A stretch of DNA of 37,831 nt from assembly GCA_029879725.1 (NCBI GenBank), contig JAOUPR010000033.1:1-37831 (forward strand), written 5' to 3'. The notes beneath the pieces are model-generated. The model saw nothing but the letters and a program-made list of their open reading frames with translations. It ran no database searches and was not told where the DNA came from. This stretch comes from Gemmatimonadota bacterium. Its GTDB lineage: Bacteria > Gemmatimonadota > Gemmatimonadetes > Longimicrobiales > Gaopeijiaceae. Each line of letters begins with the position of its first letter. The first letter of the stretch is position 1. Shown here piece after piece: positions 7,663 to 16,089 of this stretch. Made by a program: the position numbers and the translations under genes.

Positions 7663-8999
7663 GTGACCGTACCCGGGCGTCATGGGACGCGGTCGTGGGA
7701 GTGTGTGTCCTCGTGGTCGTGGCGGCGTGTGGCCCCACGCCCCCTGCGCAGCGCATCATGCCCGAAGCTCCCAGGATCGCCACCGCCGAGTTGATGGCGC
7801 TCCACGACGTCGTCCGCGCCCCCGGACTGGAGGACCGCCGCTTCACCCACGCCCGGTACTGGGAGTCGGTGGATCCCTATCTGGGCGGCTCCGTGTCGTG
7901 GGAAGTGGCAGGATACAGCGCGGAAGGTCGGGAGATCCGGCACCTCACCTTCGGGTCCGGACCGGTCACCGTTCTCCTGTGGTCCCAGATGCACGGGAAC
8001 GAGAGCACGGCTTCCATGTCGCTGGCGGACCTCGTCCGCTTCTTCCACGAGCACCCGGACCACCCCCTGGCGAGGCGGATCGCGTCGGGTGCCACCGTGC
8101 ACATGATCCCCATGTTGAATCCCGACGGCGCGGAACGTTTCCGGCGCCGCAACGCCCAGGGAATCGACGTGAACAGGGACGCACGCCGCCTCCAGACGCC
8201 CGAGGGCCGTGTCCTCAAGTCCGTGAGGGACCGGCTGGAACCCGACTTCGGATTCAATCTCCATGATCAGGGCGCGGCGGTTCGGGTCGGACGGTCCGAC
8301 CGGGGAGTGGCCATCGCGCTCCTGGCGCCCGCCTTCAACGCGGCCCGCGACGTGGACGCGAAGAGGCGCCGGGCCATGCAGGTCGCCTCCCTCCTGGTGG
8401 AGGCCATGGATCCCCTGGTCGGAGGGCACATCGCCAAGTACGACGACACCTTCAACCCGCGGGCCTTCGGCGACCTCATGGGCGCCTGGGGTGCGAGCAC
8501 CATCCTCATCGAATCCGGTGGATGGGACGACGATCCGCAGAAGCAGTATCTGAGGCGTACGAACTTCGTGGGGATCGTCGCCGCCCTGGACGCCATCGCG
8601 ACCGGCGACTTCGCGGCGTTCGACCCCGCCGTCTACGAAGGCCTGGAGTACAACGGACGCCGCGTCCCCGACCTCCTCATCTCCGGCGGCACCCTGGCCG
8701 TCCCGGGGATCGCCCCGCTGCGGGCGGACGTCCTGGTCGACTACGACCGGCCTCTCCTGAAGGAAGGCGGACGGATCATCGACATCGGGGACATGGATGG
8801 ATCGGAGGCCCAGGACACCCTTCGGGTGGACGGACTCTTCCTGATTCCGACGGGAGACATCCTCGACGGGCGCGGCGGGATCGACACGGGCGCGCCGGCT
8901 TCGTTCACCGTGTCGGAGGACCCCGCGGGGCGGAAGATCCGATTCCGGTTCCGCGAAAAACCTCCCCGGTCGACGCCCGAAGGCGTACCTTTTCAGTAG
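7659..8999 (+). CDS. M14-family zinc carboxypeptidase, predicted lipoprotein
   Basis: 446 residues from a GTG that overlaps the namZ stop (GTGA), so the two are probably translated together. The N-terminus has a hydrophobic run ending VVVAAC (Cys24), a plausible lipoprotein signal. The M14 zinc site is complete: HGNE (His112, Glu115) and a downstream His202 in FNLHDQ, with NPDGAERF and the DVNRD block between them as in the family. Glu285 in ILIESGG fits the catalytic glutamate. Residues after about 330 form an extra domain with no recognised motif. M14 enzymes trim C-terminal residues from peptides; some act on wall peptides. Its place beside NamZ and the GH3 enzymes suggests muropeptide stems as substrate, but a general protein carboxypeptidase role is equally possible from sequence alone. 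Confidence 0.87.
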   Translation: MSDRTRASWDAVVGVCVLVVVAACGPTPPAQRIMPEAPRIATAELMALHDVVRAPGLEDRRFTHARYWESVDPYLGGSVSWEVAGYSAEGREIRHLTFGSGPVTVLLWSQMHGNESTASMSLADLVRFFHEHPDHPLARRIASGATVHMIPMLNPDGAERFRRRNAQGIDVNRDARRLQTPEGRVLKSVRDRLEPDFGFNLHDQGAAVRVGRSDRGVAIALLAPAFNAARDVDAKRRRAMQVASLLVEAMDPLVGGHIAKYDDTFNPRAFGDLMGAWGASTILIESGGWDDDPQKQYLRRTNFVGIVAALDAIATGDFAAFDPAVYEGLEYNGRRVPDLLISGGTLAVPGIAPLRADVLVDYDRPLLKEGGRIIDIGDMDGSEAQDTLRVDGLFLIPTGDILDGRGGIDTGAPASFTVSEDPAGRKIRFRFREKPPRSTPEGVPFQ

Positions 9000-9006
9000 A
9001 CGTGCG

Positions 9007-9037
9007 GTCGGTGTCCCGCGGATGCGGCGACACCGAC
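9007..9037. terminator. Imperfect inverted repeat after the namZ-peptidase unit
   Basis: The arms GTCGGTGTC (9007-9015) and GACACCGAC (9029-9037) are perfect complements. The intervening bases can add a CCGC/GCGG pairing with one bulged C. It begins 7 bp after the peptidase stop. No T-run follows, so it may act as a Rho-assisted or mRNA-stabilising hairpin, or be a site upstream of the next gene. Confidence 0.4.
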
Positions 9038-9084
9038 GGGACGTGTTTACGTCTCTCCATCGACCAGCCGGCAAGGATGACATC

Positions 9085-9537
9085 ATGATCACCAGGTTCC
9101 ACCTGACGTCCCTTCTTCTCGCGTTCACCCTGTTGGCTGCTCCCGCTCGGGAAGCCCGCGGTCAGGACCTCGCCGACGCCATCGTCGGGGTGTTGGATTG
9201 GATCGATGGGGGGTACGAGCTCGTTCCGGAGAACGGCCAGTGGGGGCTCGCCTTCGGGTGGTTCTCCGAGGGTGAGGAGAAGGAGTTGCGCTTCACCGTC
9301 ACCGAAGGGCGGAGCTACCTGATCGCGGGGGGTGGGGACGCCAACAGCACCGACCTCGACCTCTGCGTCTATGACGAGTACGGCGACGAAGTCGAGTGCG
9401 ACCAGCTCGTGGACAACGTGCCGGTGGTGACCTTCACGGCGACGAAGACCGCCACGTATCGGGCCGTCCTCACCGCCTATTCCATCAGCGGGTCCACGAC
9501 GTACGCGGGTATGGCCGTTCTCTGGGAGGTCAACTGA
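9085..9537 (+). CDS. Small secreted protein with a PPC-like beta-sandwich
   Basis: 150 residues from ATG 9085. An in-frame ATG at 9022 is rejected because it lies inside the upstream inverted repeat and would bury the signal peptide, whereas 9085 has AAGGA 7 nt upstream. The signal peptide (hydrophobic core SLLLAFTLLAAPA) probably ends near ARGQ (about residue 26). The mature part of about 125 residues is rich in beta-strand-forming sequence. The DLDLCVYDEYG segment followed by VVTFTATKTATYRAVL resembles bacterial pre-peptidase C-terminal (PPC) domains, which are secreted or cell-surface modules. Two cysteines (LCVY and VECD) could form a disulphide. It stands alone, with no catalytic motif, and its function is unknown. 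Its last 8 bases overlap the end of the convergent gene. Confidence 0.75.
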   Translation: MITRFHLTSLLLAFTLLAAPAREARGQDLADAIVGVLDWIDGGYELVPENGQWGLAFGWFSEGEEKELRFTVTEGRSYLIAGGGDANSTDLDLCVYDEYGDEVECDQLVDNVPVVTFTATKTATYRAVLTAYSISGSTTYAGMAVLWEVN

Positions 9538-10534
9538 CGGGAAAGCGGAAGACCGTCCACAGGTCGGGCATCCAGCTCTCCCCGCGGTGCACGCGGTCCA
9601 GCCGCGCCTGGAACTGGCGCATGTCCGTGAGAACCACCGATCGGGTGTCGCCGTCCGGTGACCTGAAGAAGTTCTCCCAGTGCCCGAGGATCACGCTGCG
9701 GGGCTCCAGGTTCTGGATGAGCCCTTCCGGGTGCCATTCCACCTGATCGAAGGTGGCGGGAACGATGATGGCCACGTCCACCGGCCGTTCCCGGATGACG
9801 CTCTCCGGCGCGAGCCCCCGGGGGGCCGCGCACACCGCGTCCTGGTAGTACACCCGGAAGTCGACGCCGCCGTCGGGGGCCAGGAAGTCGATGAGGAAGG
9901 CGTAGGTTTCTCCGTCGAGCCACTCGCTCGCCCACCGGGGCTCGCCGTCCAGGGGTCGGGAGAGAGCTCCCTGGTAGAGGTTGTACCCCTCGAAGTGAGC
10001 CGCGTGGTGGGAGTACAAGGGCATCACCCGGACGCCGGGGGAAAGCCCGATCCACTCCCCCTCCTCTTCCACCGTGCCGGCGATGTCGTCCACCAGGAGG
10101 ACGCGATCCGCCACGCCGGACCAGGTCCCCAGCGTATTCTTCACGGTCTCACTCCCCAGGATCACCGCTCGGGGCGCGTGGCGGCGCGCGACCCGAGGCA
10201 CGTCCATGAGGTGGTCGTAGTGGGCGTGGCCCACCAGGATCGCCAGCGCGCGTGAAACCTCGTAGCGCCCCATGTATCGATCCACGGCCACCGTATCCGA
10301 ACGGACCGGGGTGAGCCCCGTCGCCACGATGGAGGGATTCGAGAAGAGCGGGCCGGTGAGGATCTGGTCCCCACCCCGCTCGATGATCCACCCACCCACG
10401 CCCAGGTAGGTCAACGTCACCGCGTCCTCCCCCGGCGCCGCCCTCTCCACGGTCCCCGAAACCCCCGGAGAAACGGGGATGAGGCACCCGGCAGGAAGGA
10501 GCGTAACAGCCAGAAGGAGGACGAGGGACCGCAC
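9530..10534 (-). CDS. Metallo-beta-lactamase-fold hydrolase, predicted lipoprotein
   Basis: 334 residues from a GTG. The signal peptide ends LLPAGC (Cys17). The metal motif HAHYDH (103-108, the HxHxDH signature) places it in the metallo-beta-lactamase superfamily, in the UlaG/YcbL-like branch by its GVGGWIIERGGDQILTGP start. Downstream elements (VILG, LYSHHAAHFEGYNLYQG, IVPATFDQVEWHPE, VILGHWENFF) would supply the remaining metal ligands. No true beta-lactamase substrate motif is seen, so phosphodiester, lactone or similar hydrolysis is more likely; the substrate is unknown. The gene starts 4 bp after the aminotransferase stop, so the two are probably one transcript. Its 3' end overlaps the convergent small secreted-protein gene by 8 bp, with no terminator between them. 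Confidence 0.85.
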   Translation of the reverse strand: MRSLVLLLAVTLLPAGCLIPVSPGVSGTVERAAPGEDAVTLTYLGVGGWIIERGGDQILTGPLFSNPSIVATGLTPVRSDTVAVDRYMGRYEVSRALAILVGHAHYDHLMDVPRVARRHAPRAVILGSETVKNTLGTWSGVADRVLLVDDIAGTVEEEGEWIGLSPGVRVMPLYSHHAAHFEGYNLYQGALSRPLDGEPRWASEWLDGETYAFLIDFLAPDGGVDFRVYYQDAVCAAPRGLAPESVIRERPVDVAIIVPATFDQVEWHPEGLIQNLEPRSVILGHWENFFRSPDGDTRSVVLTDMRQFQARLDRVHRGESWMPDLWTVFRFPVS

Positions 10535-10538
10535 GGCT

Positions 10539-11405
10539 CTATCCCCGCGGAATCCCCTTCATCCGCTCCACTTCCTTCATGAACGCCTTGGACAGGGCGC
10601 GGGTCACCGGGCCGGGCTTGCCGTCACCGACCTTGCGGCCGTCCACCTCGACGGTGGGGCGCACCTCGCTGGACGTACCCGTGAAGAAGAGCTCGTCCGC
10701 GTGGGGCAACTCCTCCACCTGGATGGGCCGCTCCTCCACCGGGATCCCGTTGGCCGCGGCGAGCTCCAGGACCACGCTCCGGGTGACGCCGGGAAGGATC
10801 ACGTTGGTCTTCGGGTGGGTCACGACCGTCCCGTCGAAGACGCCGAAGAAGTTGTTGTGCGCCCCCTCGAGCGCGATCCCGTCGCGCACCTGGATGGCGT
10901 CGGTGACCCCCGCGTCCACCGCGGCCTGATATGCGAAGACGTTGGGGAGGAGCGCGATGGTCTTCACGTCCACCCGGGTCCAGCGCCGGTCTGGAATCGT
11001 GATGGCCGTGTAGCCCTTCTCCCACGTCTCGTCGGACGGCCGGGTCCAGGCCTTGGCGAAGGCGTAGACCGTGGGCTCCACCGGCTCCGCCGGGAAGGGA
11101 TGGGAGCGGGGAGCCACACCGCGGGTGATCTGGAGATACACCAACGAAGACTCGGCGTCCCGGACTCCGTTCTCGTCGAGAAGCCGCTCGTGCACCTCCA
11201 CGAGGGACTCCACGTCGAAGTCGATACGCATCCACGCCAGGCCTCTCCGGAGCCGGTCCAGATGCCGCTCCAGATGGAAGGGCACTCCCGCGTAGAAGGG
11301 TGTGACCTCGTAGACACCATCAGCGAAGAGGAATCCGCGATCATCCACGGAAATCTTGGCTTCATCCTTGGGAAGGTACTCACCATTCAGAAATACGGTG
11401 CTCAT
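10539..11405 (-). CDS. dat: D-amino-acid aminotransferase (class IV PLP enzyme)
   Basis: 288 residues from ATG 11405; an upstream ATG at 11462 would add 19 residues without family similarity. The fold type IV aminotransferase pattern is clear: FADGVYEV (27-34), the active-site Lys148 in RVDVKTIALLPN, and GVTRSVVLELA near 220. The stretch YLQITRGVAPRSHPFP (90-105) is characteristic of D-alanine aminotransferases, whose Arg and His there bind the substrate carboxylate; branched-chain aminotransferases lack this run. The enzyme interconverts D-alanine and D-glutamate with their keto acids, feeding wall synthesis or recycling. It is the first gene of a two-gene unit with the MBL lipoprotein and lies directly downstream of the pspA terminator. 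A branched-chain or aminodeoxychorismate-lyase role is less likely. Confidence 0.88.
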   Translation of the reverse strand: MSTVFLNGEYLPKDEAKISVDDRGFLFADGVYEVTPFYAGVPFHLERHLDRLRRGLAWMRIDFDVESLVEVHERLLDENGVRDAESSLVYLQITRGVAPRSHPFPAEPVEPTVYAFAKAWTRPSDETWEKGYTAITIPDRRWTRVDVKTIALLPNVFAYQAAVDAGVTDAIQVRDGIALEGAHNNFFGVFDGTVVTHPKTNVILPGVTRSVVLELAAANGIPVEERPIQVEELPHADELFFTGTSSEVRPTVEVDGRKVGDGKPGPVTRALSKAFMKEVERMKGIPRG

Positions 11406-11490
11406 CGGGCCGGCCGACTCCGGATCGGGTGGAAGTGAATCGTCGTGACGAAAAGATGCCACACTCCCGCCCCGGCGGAAGAGGGCGAAG

Positions 11491-11525
11491 AAAAATGGTG
11501 CCTCTCCCCGACGGGGAGAGGCACC
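11491..11525 (-). terminator. Rho-independent terminator of the ybjN-pspA unit
   Basis: A perfect 13-bp inverted repeat, GGTGCCTCTCCCC (11497-11509) and GGGGAGAGGCACC (11513-11525), with a 3-nt loop. On the minus strand the stem is followed by ATTTTTC (plus-strand 11490-11496). It starts about 30 bp beyond the pspA stop and lies before dat, so it ends pspA transcription and separates the two units. Confidence 0.92.
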
Positions 11526-11555
11526 CAGGACCGTCCACGGAGAGGGAACCGCGAA

Positions 11556-12395
11556 TCATTCGCCGGTGCCCTGGCCCTCCATTCGATCGAACTCCTCGAT
11601 GAGCTCCGCCTCGGGGATGTTCCGCGCCTCGGCTTCAGAAACCTCCTCCACCTCCGCGTCCTGAACGGCACCGGAGTTGAGCTTCTTCGGCTCCGCCCCT
11701 TCCGGAGCGGCGATGATGCCCATCTGCTGCTTGAGCGCGAGAAGCTTGGATTCCACGTCCCCCCCTACCGGACTGCCCGCCTCGAGACGCATGAACTCGG
11801 TCTCCAGCGTGTCCCCCGCCAGAGCCTCGTGCACCTCGGCGTGGGCGATGCTGCGACGCTCCTCCTCCTCGATCTTGTCCGCCATCCGATTGAAGGCCTC
11901 GAACGCCGAGGTGTCGGAGAGTCCGGACATGGTCTCGTGGATCTGGCGCTGAGCCTGGGCCCGCTTCTGCTTTGCGATGAGAAGGTTCCGCTTCCGCTTG
12001 GCCTCCTCGATCTTGTCATTGAGCTGACGGAGCGAACCTTTGAGCTTCTCCGTCTCGTTGGCCTGAGCCTGCCAGGTCTGGTCCAGAACGGTGGCCCGAC
12101 CCATGTGCTCCTGCTGGCGCATGAGTGCCTGCTTGGCCAGATCGTCCCGACCCTCCTTGACGGCGAGCATGGCGCGCTGCTCCCAGTCCTTGGCCTGCTT
12201 GACCTCTTCATCGAGTTGGGCCCGGAGCTTCCGTTCGTCGGCGATGGCCGCCGCGACCTCGCGCTTGGCCTTCGCCAACTGGTCCCGCATGTCCAGGATG
12301 ATCTGGTTCAACATCTTCTCGGGATTCTCGGCCCGGGAGATGAGGTCGTTGATGTTCGACCGGATCACCGTGGACAACTTGCTGAAGATGCCCAT
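11556..12395 (-). CDS. pspA: PspA/IM30 (ESCRT-III-like) membrane-stress protein
   Basis: 279 residues. It starts MGIFSKLSTVIRSNIND, the amphipathic membrane-binding helix of PspA/Vipp1 proteins, followed by AENPEKMLNQIILDMRDQL and about 170 residues of charged heptad-like coiled coil. The C-terminal 60 residues are acidic and longer than in E. coli PspA (222 residues), as often seen outside Enterobacteria. The family polymerises on the inner membrane and protects it against proton leakage. A GGAGGG lies about 8 nt before the ATG, inside the end of ybjN, and the genes are 3 bp apart. No PspF/PspB/PspC homologue is present here, so regulation must differ from the E. coli system. Confidence 0.93.
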   Translation of the reverse strand: MGIFSKLSTVIRSNINDLISRAENPEKMLNQIILDMRDQLAKAKREVAAAIADERKLRAQLDEEVKQAKDWEQRAMLAVKEGRDDLAKQALMRQQEHMGRATVLDQTWQAQANETEKLKGSLRQLNDKIEEAKRKRNLLIAKQKRAQAQRQIHETMSGLSDTSAFEAFNRMADKIEEEERRSIAHAEVHEALAGDTLETEFMRLEAGSPVGGDVESKLLALKQQMGIIAAPEGAEPKKLNSGAVQDAEVEEVSEAEARNIPEAELIEEFDRMEGQGTGE

Positions 12396-12398
12396 GTA

Positions 12399-12800
12399 TC
12401 AGCCCTCCGCTCCGCTGCCGGCCAGCGTCCGGATGCGCTGCATGTGCGCCGCGGCCGCCAACTCGATGGATTCGACGGAAGCCTGGAGCTCGAGGAAGTC
12501 CAGGGTCTCCAGTTCCAGGGTGTCACTGAGGATGAGTTCGCCGTCCTCGATGCCGTAGGCCCCATGCACCACGTCCGTGGCGTTGAGCTCCAGGAGAGTG
12601 CGGAAGAACTCCAGGCTGCCCTCGCCCTCTTCGGGGAGGTCCATCACCTTCATCCGGATGAGGAGGAGCGGCGGCGAGTAGTGAACCACCACCGGAAGAC
12701 CGCTGTTCCGGCCTCTCACAAGAAACATCCCCTCGTCCACCTCGTGGTGGTCGAGATCCATTCGGATGAGGAAGCTTTCGAGATCCTCTCGGGTTACCAT
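12399..12800 (-). CDS. YbjN-family protein
   Basis: 133 residues, cytoplasmic, no membrane segment. The pattern of an N-terminal TREDLESFLIRMDLDHHEV helix, alternating strands with PVVVHYSPPLLLIRMKV, then LLELNATDVVHGAYGIEDGELILSDTL, matches the YbjN / type III secretion chaperone-like fold, in which members bind protein partners or act in stress regulation. Two ATGs compete: 12806 and 12800. The AAGGGAG ribosome site abuts the first with no spacing and sits 6 nt before the second, so 12800 is chosen. It is the first gene of a unit with pspA. Its molecular function is not known; the pairing suggests a partner or regulator in envelope stress. Confidence 0.8.
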   Translation of the reverse strand: MVTREDLESFLIRMDLDHHEVDEGMFLVRGRNSGLPVVVHYSPPLLLIRMKVMDLPEEGEGSLEFFRTLLELNATDVVHGAYGIEDGELILSDTLELETLDFLELQASVESIELAAAAHMQRIRTLAGSGAEG

Positions 12801-12982
12801 GACCATCTCCCTTGGTTCAGCCCGTGGATGAGCCCCACCGTACCGGTGCAGAGCGTCCCCCCCGAGGCGACAAGCCGCATATGTCCGCTCGGAGCCTTAC
12901 GGTCCGGTCGCCGCCGGGGTTTCCAGCCTTCGAAAGGGTCGGCAGGAGAACTGCGTCACCACGAACCTAAGGCCATGCCCCT

Positions 12983-15901
12983 TCAGTCCAAAAGGGGCCC
13001 CAGATATCGGCCGGTGTGGGATTCGGGATCGGCGGCCACCGTCTCCGGTGTTCCCTCCACCACGATACGTCCCCCGCCCGCTCCTCCTTCGGGCCCCAGG
13101 TCGATGACCCAGTCCGCCGTCTTCACCACGTGCAGGTTGTGCTCGATCACCACCACGGTGTTTCCCAGGTCCACGAGGCGATGGAGCACGTCCAGGAGAA
13201 CCCGTACGTCTTCGAAGTGGAGGCCGGTGGTGGGCTCGTCGAGGATGTAGAGCGTCCTCCCCGTGGCCCGCCGGGACAGCTCGGTGGCCAGCTTGACGCG
13301 CTGCGCCTCACCGCCCGAGAGCGTGGTGGCCGATTGCCCCAGGTGGATGTACCCCAACCCCACGTCCGACAGCGTCTGCAGCTTGGACCGGATCCGCGGG
13401 ACGGCATCGAAGAACTCCAGAGCGTCGTCCACCGTCATGTCCAGCACGTCCGCGATGTTCTTTCCCTTGTAATAGACGTCCAGGGTCTCGCGACTGTAGC
13501 GGCGGCCCCGACACACGTCGCAGGGTACGTAGACGTCGGGAAGGAAGTGCATCTCGATCTTCACCAGCCCGTCTCCCGAGCACGCCTCGCACCGTCCGCC
13601 CTTCACGTTGAAGGAGAATCGTCCGGGCCCGTATCCCCTCATCTGTGATTCGGGAAGCTCCGCGAAGAGATCGCGAATGGGTGTGAAGAGCCCCGTGTAG
13701 GTGGCGGGATTCGACCGGGGCGTGCGCCCGATGGCGGACTGGTCCACGTCGATGACCTTGTCCACGCGATCCATCCCTTCGATGGCGTCGTGCGCTTCCG
13801 CGACGACCTTGCTCCGGTGGAGATTGCGCGCCAGCGCGTGATACAACGTCTCGTTCACCAGGGTGGACTTTCCCGAACCACTCACGCCGGTCACGGCGAT
13901 GAACGCTCCCAGCGGGAAGCTCACGTCCAGCCCGCGGAGATTGTGTCCTCGGGCCCCGCGAACCACCAGGGCGTCTTCGGGATCGAGAGGGCGTCGCTCC
14001 GTCGGAACGGGGATGGTGCGGGTACCCCGCAGATACGCCCCCGTGAGGGATCTGGGCTCAGCCATGATCTCCTCCAGGGTCCCCGCGGCCACGACCTCAC
14101 CACCGTGTGTCCCGGCGCCGGGGCCGAGATCCAGTATGTAATCCGCCTCCCGGATGGTGTCTTCGTCGTGCTCCACCACCACCACCGTGTTCCCCAGATC
14201 CCGGAGTGTCGCGAGCGTCTCGAGAAGTCGCCCGTTGTCGCGCTGATGCAGCCCGATGGACGGCTCGTCCAGGATGTACAGGACCCCCACGAGCCGGCTC
14301 CCGATCTGGGTGGCCAGCCGGATCCTCTGGGCTTCACCCCCGGACAGCGAGCCGGCCGAGCGGCCCAGGGACAGATAGCCCAGTCCCACGTCCAGCAGGA
14401 AGCGGAGCCGTTCGTTCACCTCCTTGAGGATGGGTCCGGCGATCTCCACCGGGAGCGGCGACACCCCGCCCGGGGGGAGTCCTCGTCCCTTCCCCGCCAG
14501 GGGAACAGAGGCGAAGAAGGCGGCGGCGTCCGCGATGGACATCTCCACGATGTCACCGAGGCTTCTCCCTCCCACCGTGACGGCCAGCGACTCGGGCTTC
14601 AGCCGGCTCCCGTGGCACGCCGTACACGGGAGGGAAGACATGTATTCCTCGAGTTGGGCCCGGACGGCGTCGGACTTCGTCTCGCGGTACCTCCGATCCA
14701 CGTTGGCCACGACGCCTTCCCACACGTCCTCGTAGTGGCCGGAGAACTTCCCGCTCCCCGACCGGTACGGGAACCGGATCTTCATCTGGCCCGAACCGTG
14801 GAGCACGGCGTGCCGCGTGTCTTCCGGCAGCCGACTCCAGGGAGTGTTGGCGTCGAACTCATACGCCGCCTCCAGCCCGGGGATGACACTGTGTCGGAGA
14901 TGTCCCGTGGGATCGCCCCAGGGGAGGATCGCTCCCTCGAGGATGGACACGCTCCCGTGGGAGACCGCCAACTCGGGATTCACCTCCCGGCGGGTCCCCA
15001 TTCCCGCGCATTCCTCGCACGCTCCATACGGAGAGTTGAAGGAAAACTGCCGGGGCTCCAGCTCGGGGAGGTTGGTTCCGCACGAGGAGCACGCGTAGTG
15101 CTCGCTGAACACGTGGGGCACGGGGTCTCCCGCGCCTCGATGCTCCAGTACCTCCAGTACTCCCCCGGATGTCCGGAGCGCGGTCTCGACCGAATCGGCG
15201 AGACGGTCCCGGTCGCGCTCCCTGACCACCAACCGATCCACGACCACCGCGATGTCGTGGGTCTCGTATCGGTTCAACACCGGCGGCTCGGCGACCTCGT
15301 AGGTTTCCCCGTCGACCCGCACGCGCACGAACCCTTCCTTCCGCGCCCGCTCGAAGAGTTCACGGAACTCCCCCTTCCGCCCTCGAACCAGGGGCGCCAG
15401 AACCTCCACACGGGTTCCGTCGTCCAGGTGGAGGAGCTGGTCCACGATCTGCGACGCCGACTGGCGGATCACCGGACTTCCGCACGTGGGACAGTGGGGC
15501 ACCCCCGCCCGCGCCCACAGGAGCCGCAGATAGTCGTAGATCTCCGTGACGGTCCCGACCGTGGAACGCGGATTGCGCGAGACGGTCTTCTGCTCGATGG
15601 AGATCGCGGGCGAGAGCCCTTCGATGGAGTCGACGTCGGGCTTCTCCATGAGCCCCAGAAACTGCCTCGCGTACGCGGAGAGCGACTCCACGTACCGCCG
15701 CTGGCCCTCGGCATAGATGGTGTCGAAAGCCAGGGAGGACTTTCCGGAGCCCGACAGTCCCGTCACGACCACCAGCCGCTCACGCGGCAGGGCGACGTGG
15801 ATGTTCTTGAGATTGTGCTCGCGAGCTCCCCGCACCACCACGGCATCGCGCGCGGTGGGGGCCAGGGATGAAGAACGGGAGGACGGTGGAGTTCGGGACA
15901 T
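12983..15901 (-). CDS. uvrA: Excinuclease ABC subunit A
   Basis: 972 residues, full length (the family is about 940, with some 20 extra N-terminal residues here). UvrA recognises DNA lesions with UvrB in nucleotide excision repair. The two ABC ATPase modules are intact: Walker A GLSGSGKS (Lys54) and GVSGSGKS (Lys678), and two copies of the signature LSGGEAQR. Zinc modules are visible: a CPTC pair near 140, a CSSC...CEEC pair of pairs near 270-300, and CEAC...CDVC near 770-800. The start ATG is the first in frame and agrees with the promoter at 15910-15938. No LexA-type box was found in the 200-bp divergent region, so SOS control is not supported. No uvrB or uvrC lies nearby, as is usual. Confidence 0.97.
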   Translation of the reverse strand: MSRTPPSSRSSSLAPTARDAVVVRGAREHNLKNIHVALPRERLVVVTGLSGSGKSSLAFDTIYAEGQRRYVESLSAYARQFLGLMEKPDVDSIEGLSPAISIEQKTVSRNPRSTVGTVTEIYDYLRLLWARAGVPHCPTCGSPVIRQSASQIVDQLLHLDDGTRVEVLAPLVRGRKGEFRELFERARKEGFVRVRVDGETYEVAEPPVLNRYETHDIAVVVDRLVVRERDRDRLADSVETALRTSGGVLEVLEHRGAGDPVPHVFSEHYACSSCGTNLPELEPRQFSFNSPYGACEECAGMGTRREVNPELAVSHGSVSILEGAILPWGDPTGHLRHSVIPGLEAAYEFDANTPWSRLPEDTRHAVLHGSGQMKIRFPYRSGSGKFSGHYEDVWEGVVANVDRRYRETKSDAVRAQLEEYMSSLPCTACHGSRLKPESLAVTVGGRSLGDIVEMSIADAAAFFASVPLAGKGRGLPPGGVSPLPVEIAGPILKEVNERLRFLLDVGLGYLSLGRSAGSLSGGEAQRIRLATQIGSRLVGVLYILDEPSIGLHQRDNGRLLETLATLRDLGNTVVVVEHDEDTIREADYILDLGPGAGTHGGEVVAAGTLEEIMAEPRSLTGAYLRGTRTIPVPTERRPLDPEDALVVRGARGHNLRGLDVSFPLGAFIAVTGVSGSGKSTLVNETLYHALARNLHRSKVVAEAHDAIEGMDRVDKVIDVDQSAIGRTPRSNPATYTGLFTPIRDLFAELPESQMRGYGPGRFSFNVKGGRCEACSGDGLVKIEMHFLPDVYVPCDVCRGRRYSRETLDVYYKGKNIADVLDMTVDDALEFFDAVPRIRSKLQTLSDVGLGYIHLGQSATTLSGGEAQRVKLATELSRRATGRTLYILDEPTTGLHFEDVRVLLDVLHRLVDLGNTVVVIEHNLHVVKTADWVIDLGPEGGAGGGRIVVEGTPETVAADPESHTGRYLGPLLD

Positions 15902-15909
15902 AGCCGCTT

Positions 15910-15938
15910 ATTGTACCCACGCCCGGCACGCGGTTCAA
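15910..15938 (-). promoter_or_regulatory. Sigma70-type promoter of uvrA, nearly leaderless
   Basis: On the minus strand a -35 box TTGAAC (15938-15933), a 17-bp spacer and a -10 box TACAAT (15915-15910) precede the uvrA ATG by only 8 nt. A start 6-7 nt after the -10 box would give a leader of 0-3 nt. No Shine-Dalgarno sequence is present between the -10 box and the ATG. Confidence 0.75.
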
Positions 15939-16038
15939 TCCGCCCACCACGGCGCGATCCGGGGAGAACCCCACAGTCGGTGGGGGAGGATCCCCTACAG
16001 CCCGCCCCGTGGCGCGTCGGTAGTTTCATGATGGGTAA

Positions 16039-16068
16039 TTGGACTCCCCTCCCGCCGTGGTGTATTCC
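16039..16068 (+). promoter_or_regulatory. Possible promoter of the universal stress gene
   Basis: TTGGAC (16039-16044) and TATTCC (16063-16068) are separated by 18 bp, 35 bp before the ATG. The -35 box is good; the -10 box matches only the first three consensus positions. It is the best candidate in this divergent region for the plus-strand gene. Confidence 0.35.
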
Positions 16069-16071
16069 AGA

Positions 16072-16089
16072 CCGGTCCGCCAGGACCGG
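16072..16089 (+). repeat. Inverted repeat in the leader of the universal stress gene
   Basis: Perfect 7-bp arms CCGGTCC (16072-16078) and GGACCGG (16083-16089) around GCCA, immediately upstream of the AAGGAGGAG ribosome site. It could form a leader hairpin or be an operator; which one cannot be told from sequence. Confidence 0.5.

Noticed and set aside
9530..10534. Antibiotic-type metallo-beta-lactamase
   Set aside because: Only the general HxHxDH fold motif is shared; the sequence resembles the UlaG-like branch and gives no support for beta-lactam hydrolysis.
12977..12998. Possible terminator at the end of uvrA (GCCCCTT / AAGGGGC)
   Set aside because: Only a 7-bp stem with an 8-nt loop overlapping the stop codon, and no T-run; too weak to call.
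11445..13250. 601-codon plus-strand open frame
   Set aside because: Runs antisense across pspA, ybjN and uvrA, all well supported, and through the pspA terminator.
13790..15871. 693-codon plus-strand open frame
   Set aside because: Mirrors the uvrA codons; uvrA is certain on the minus strand.
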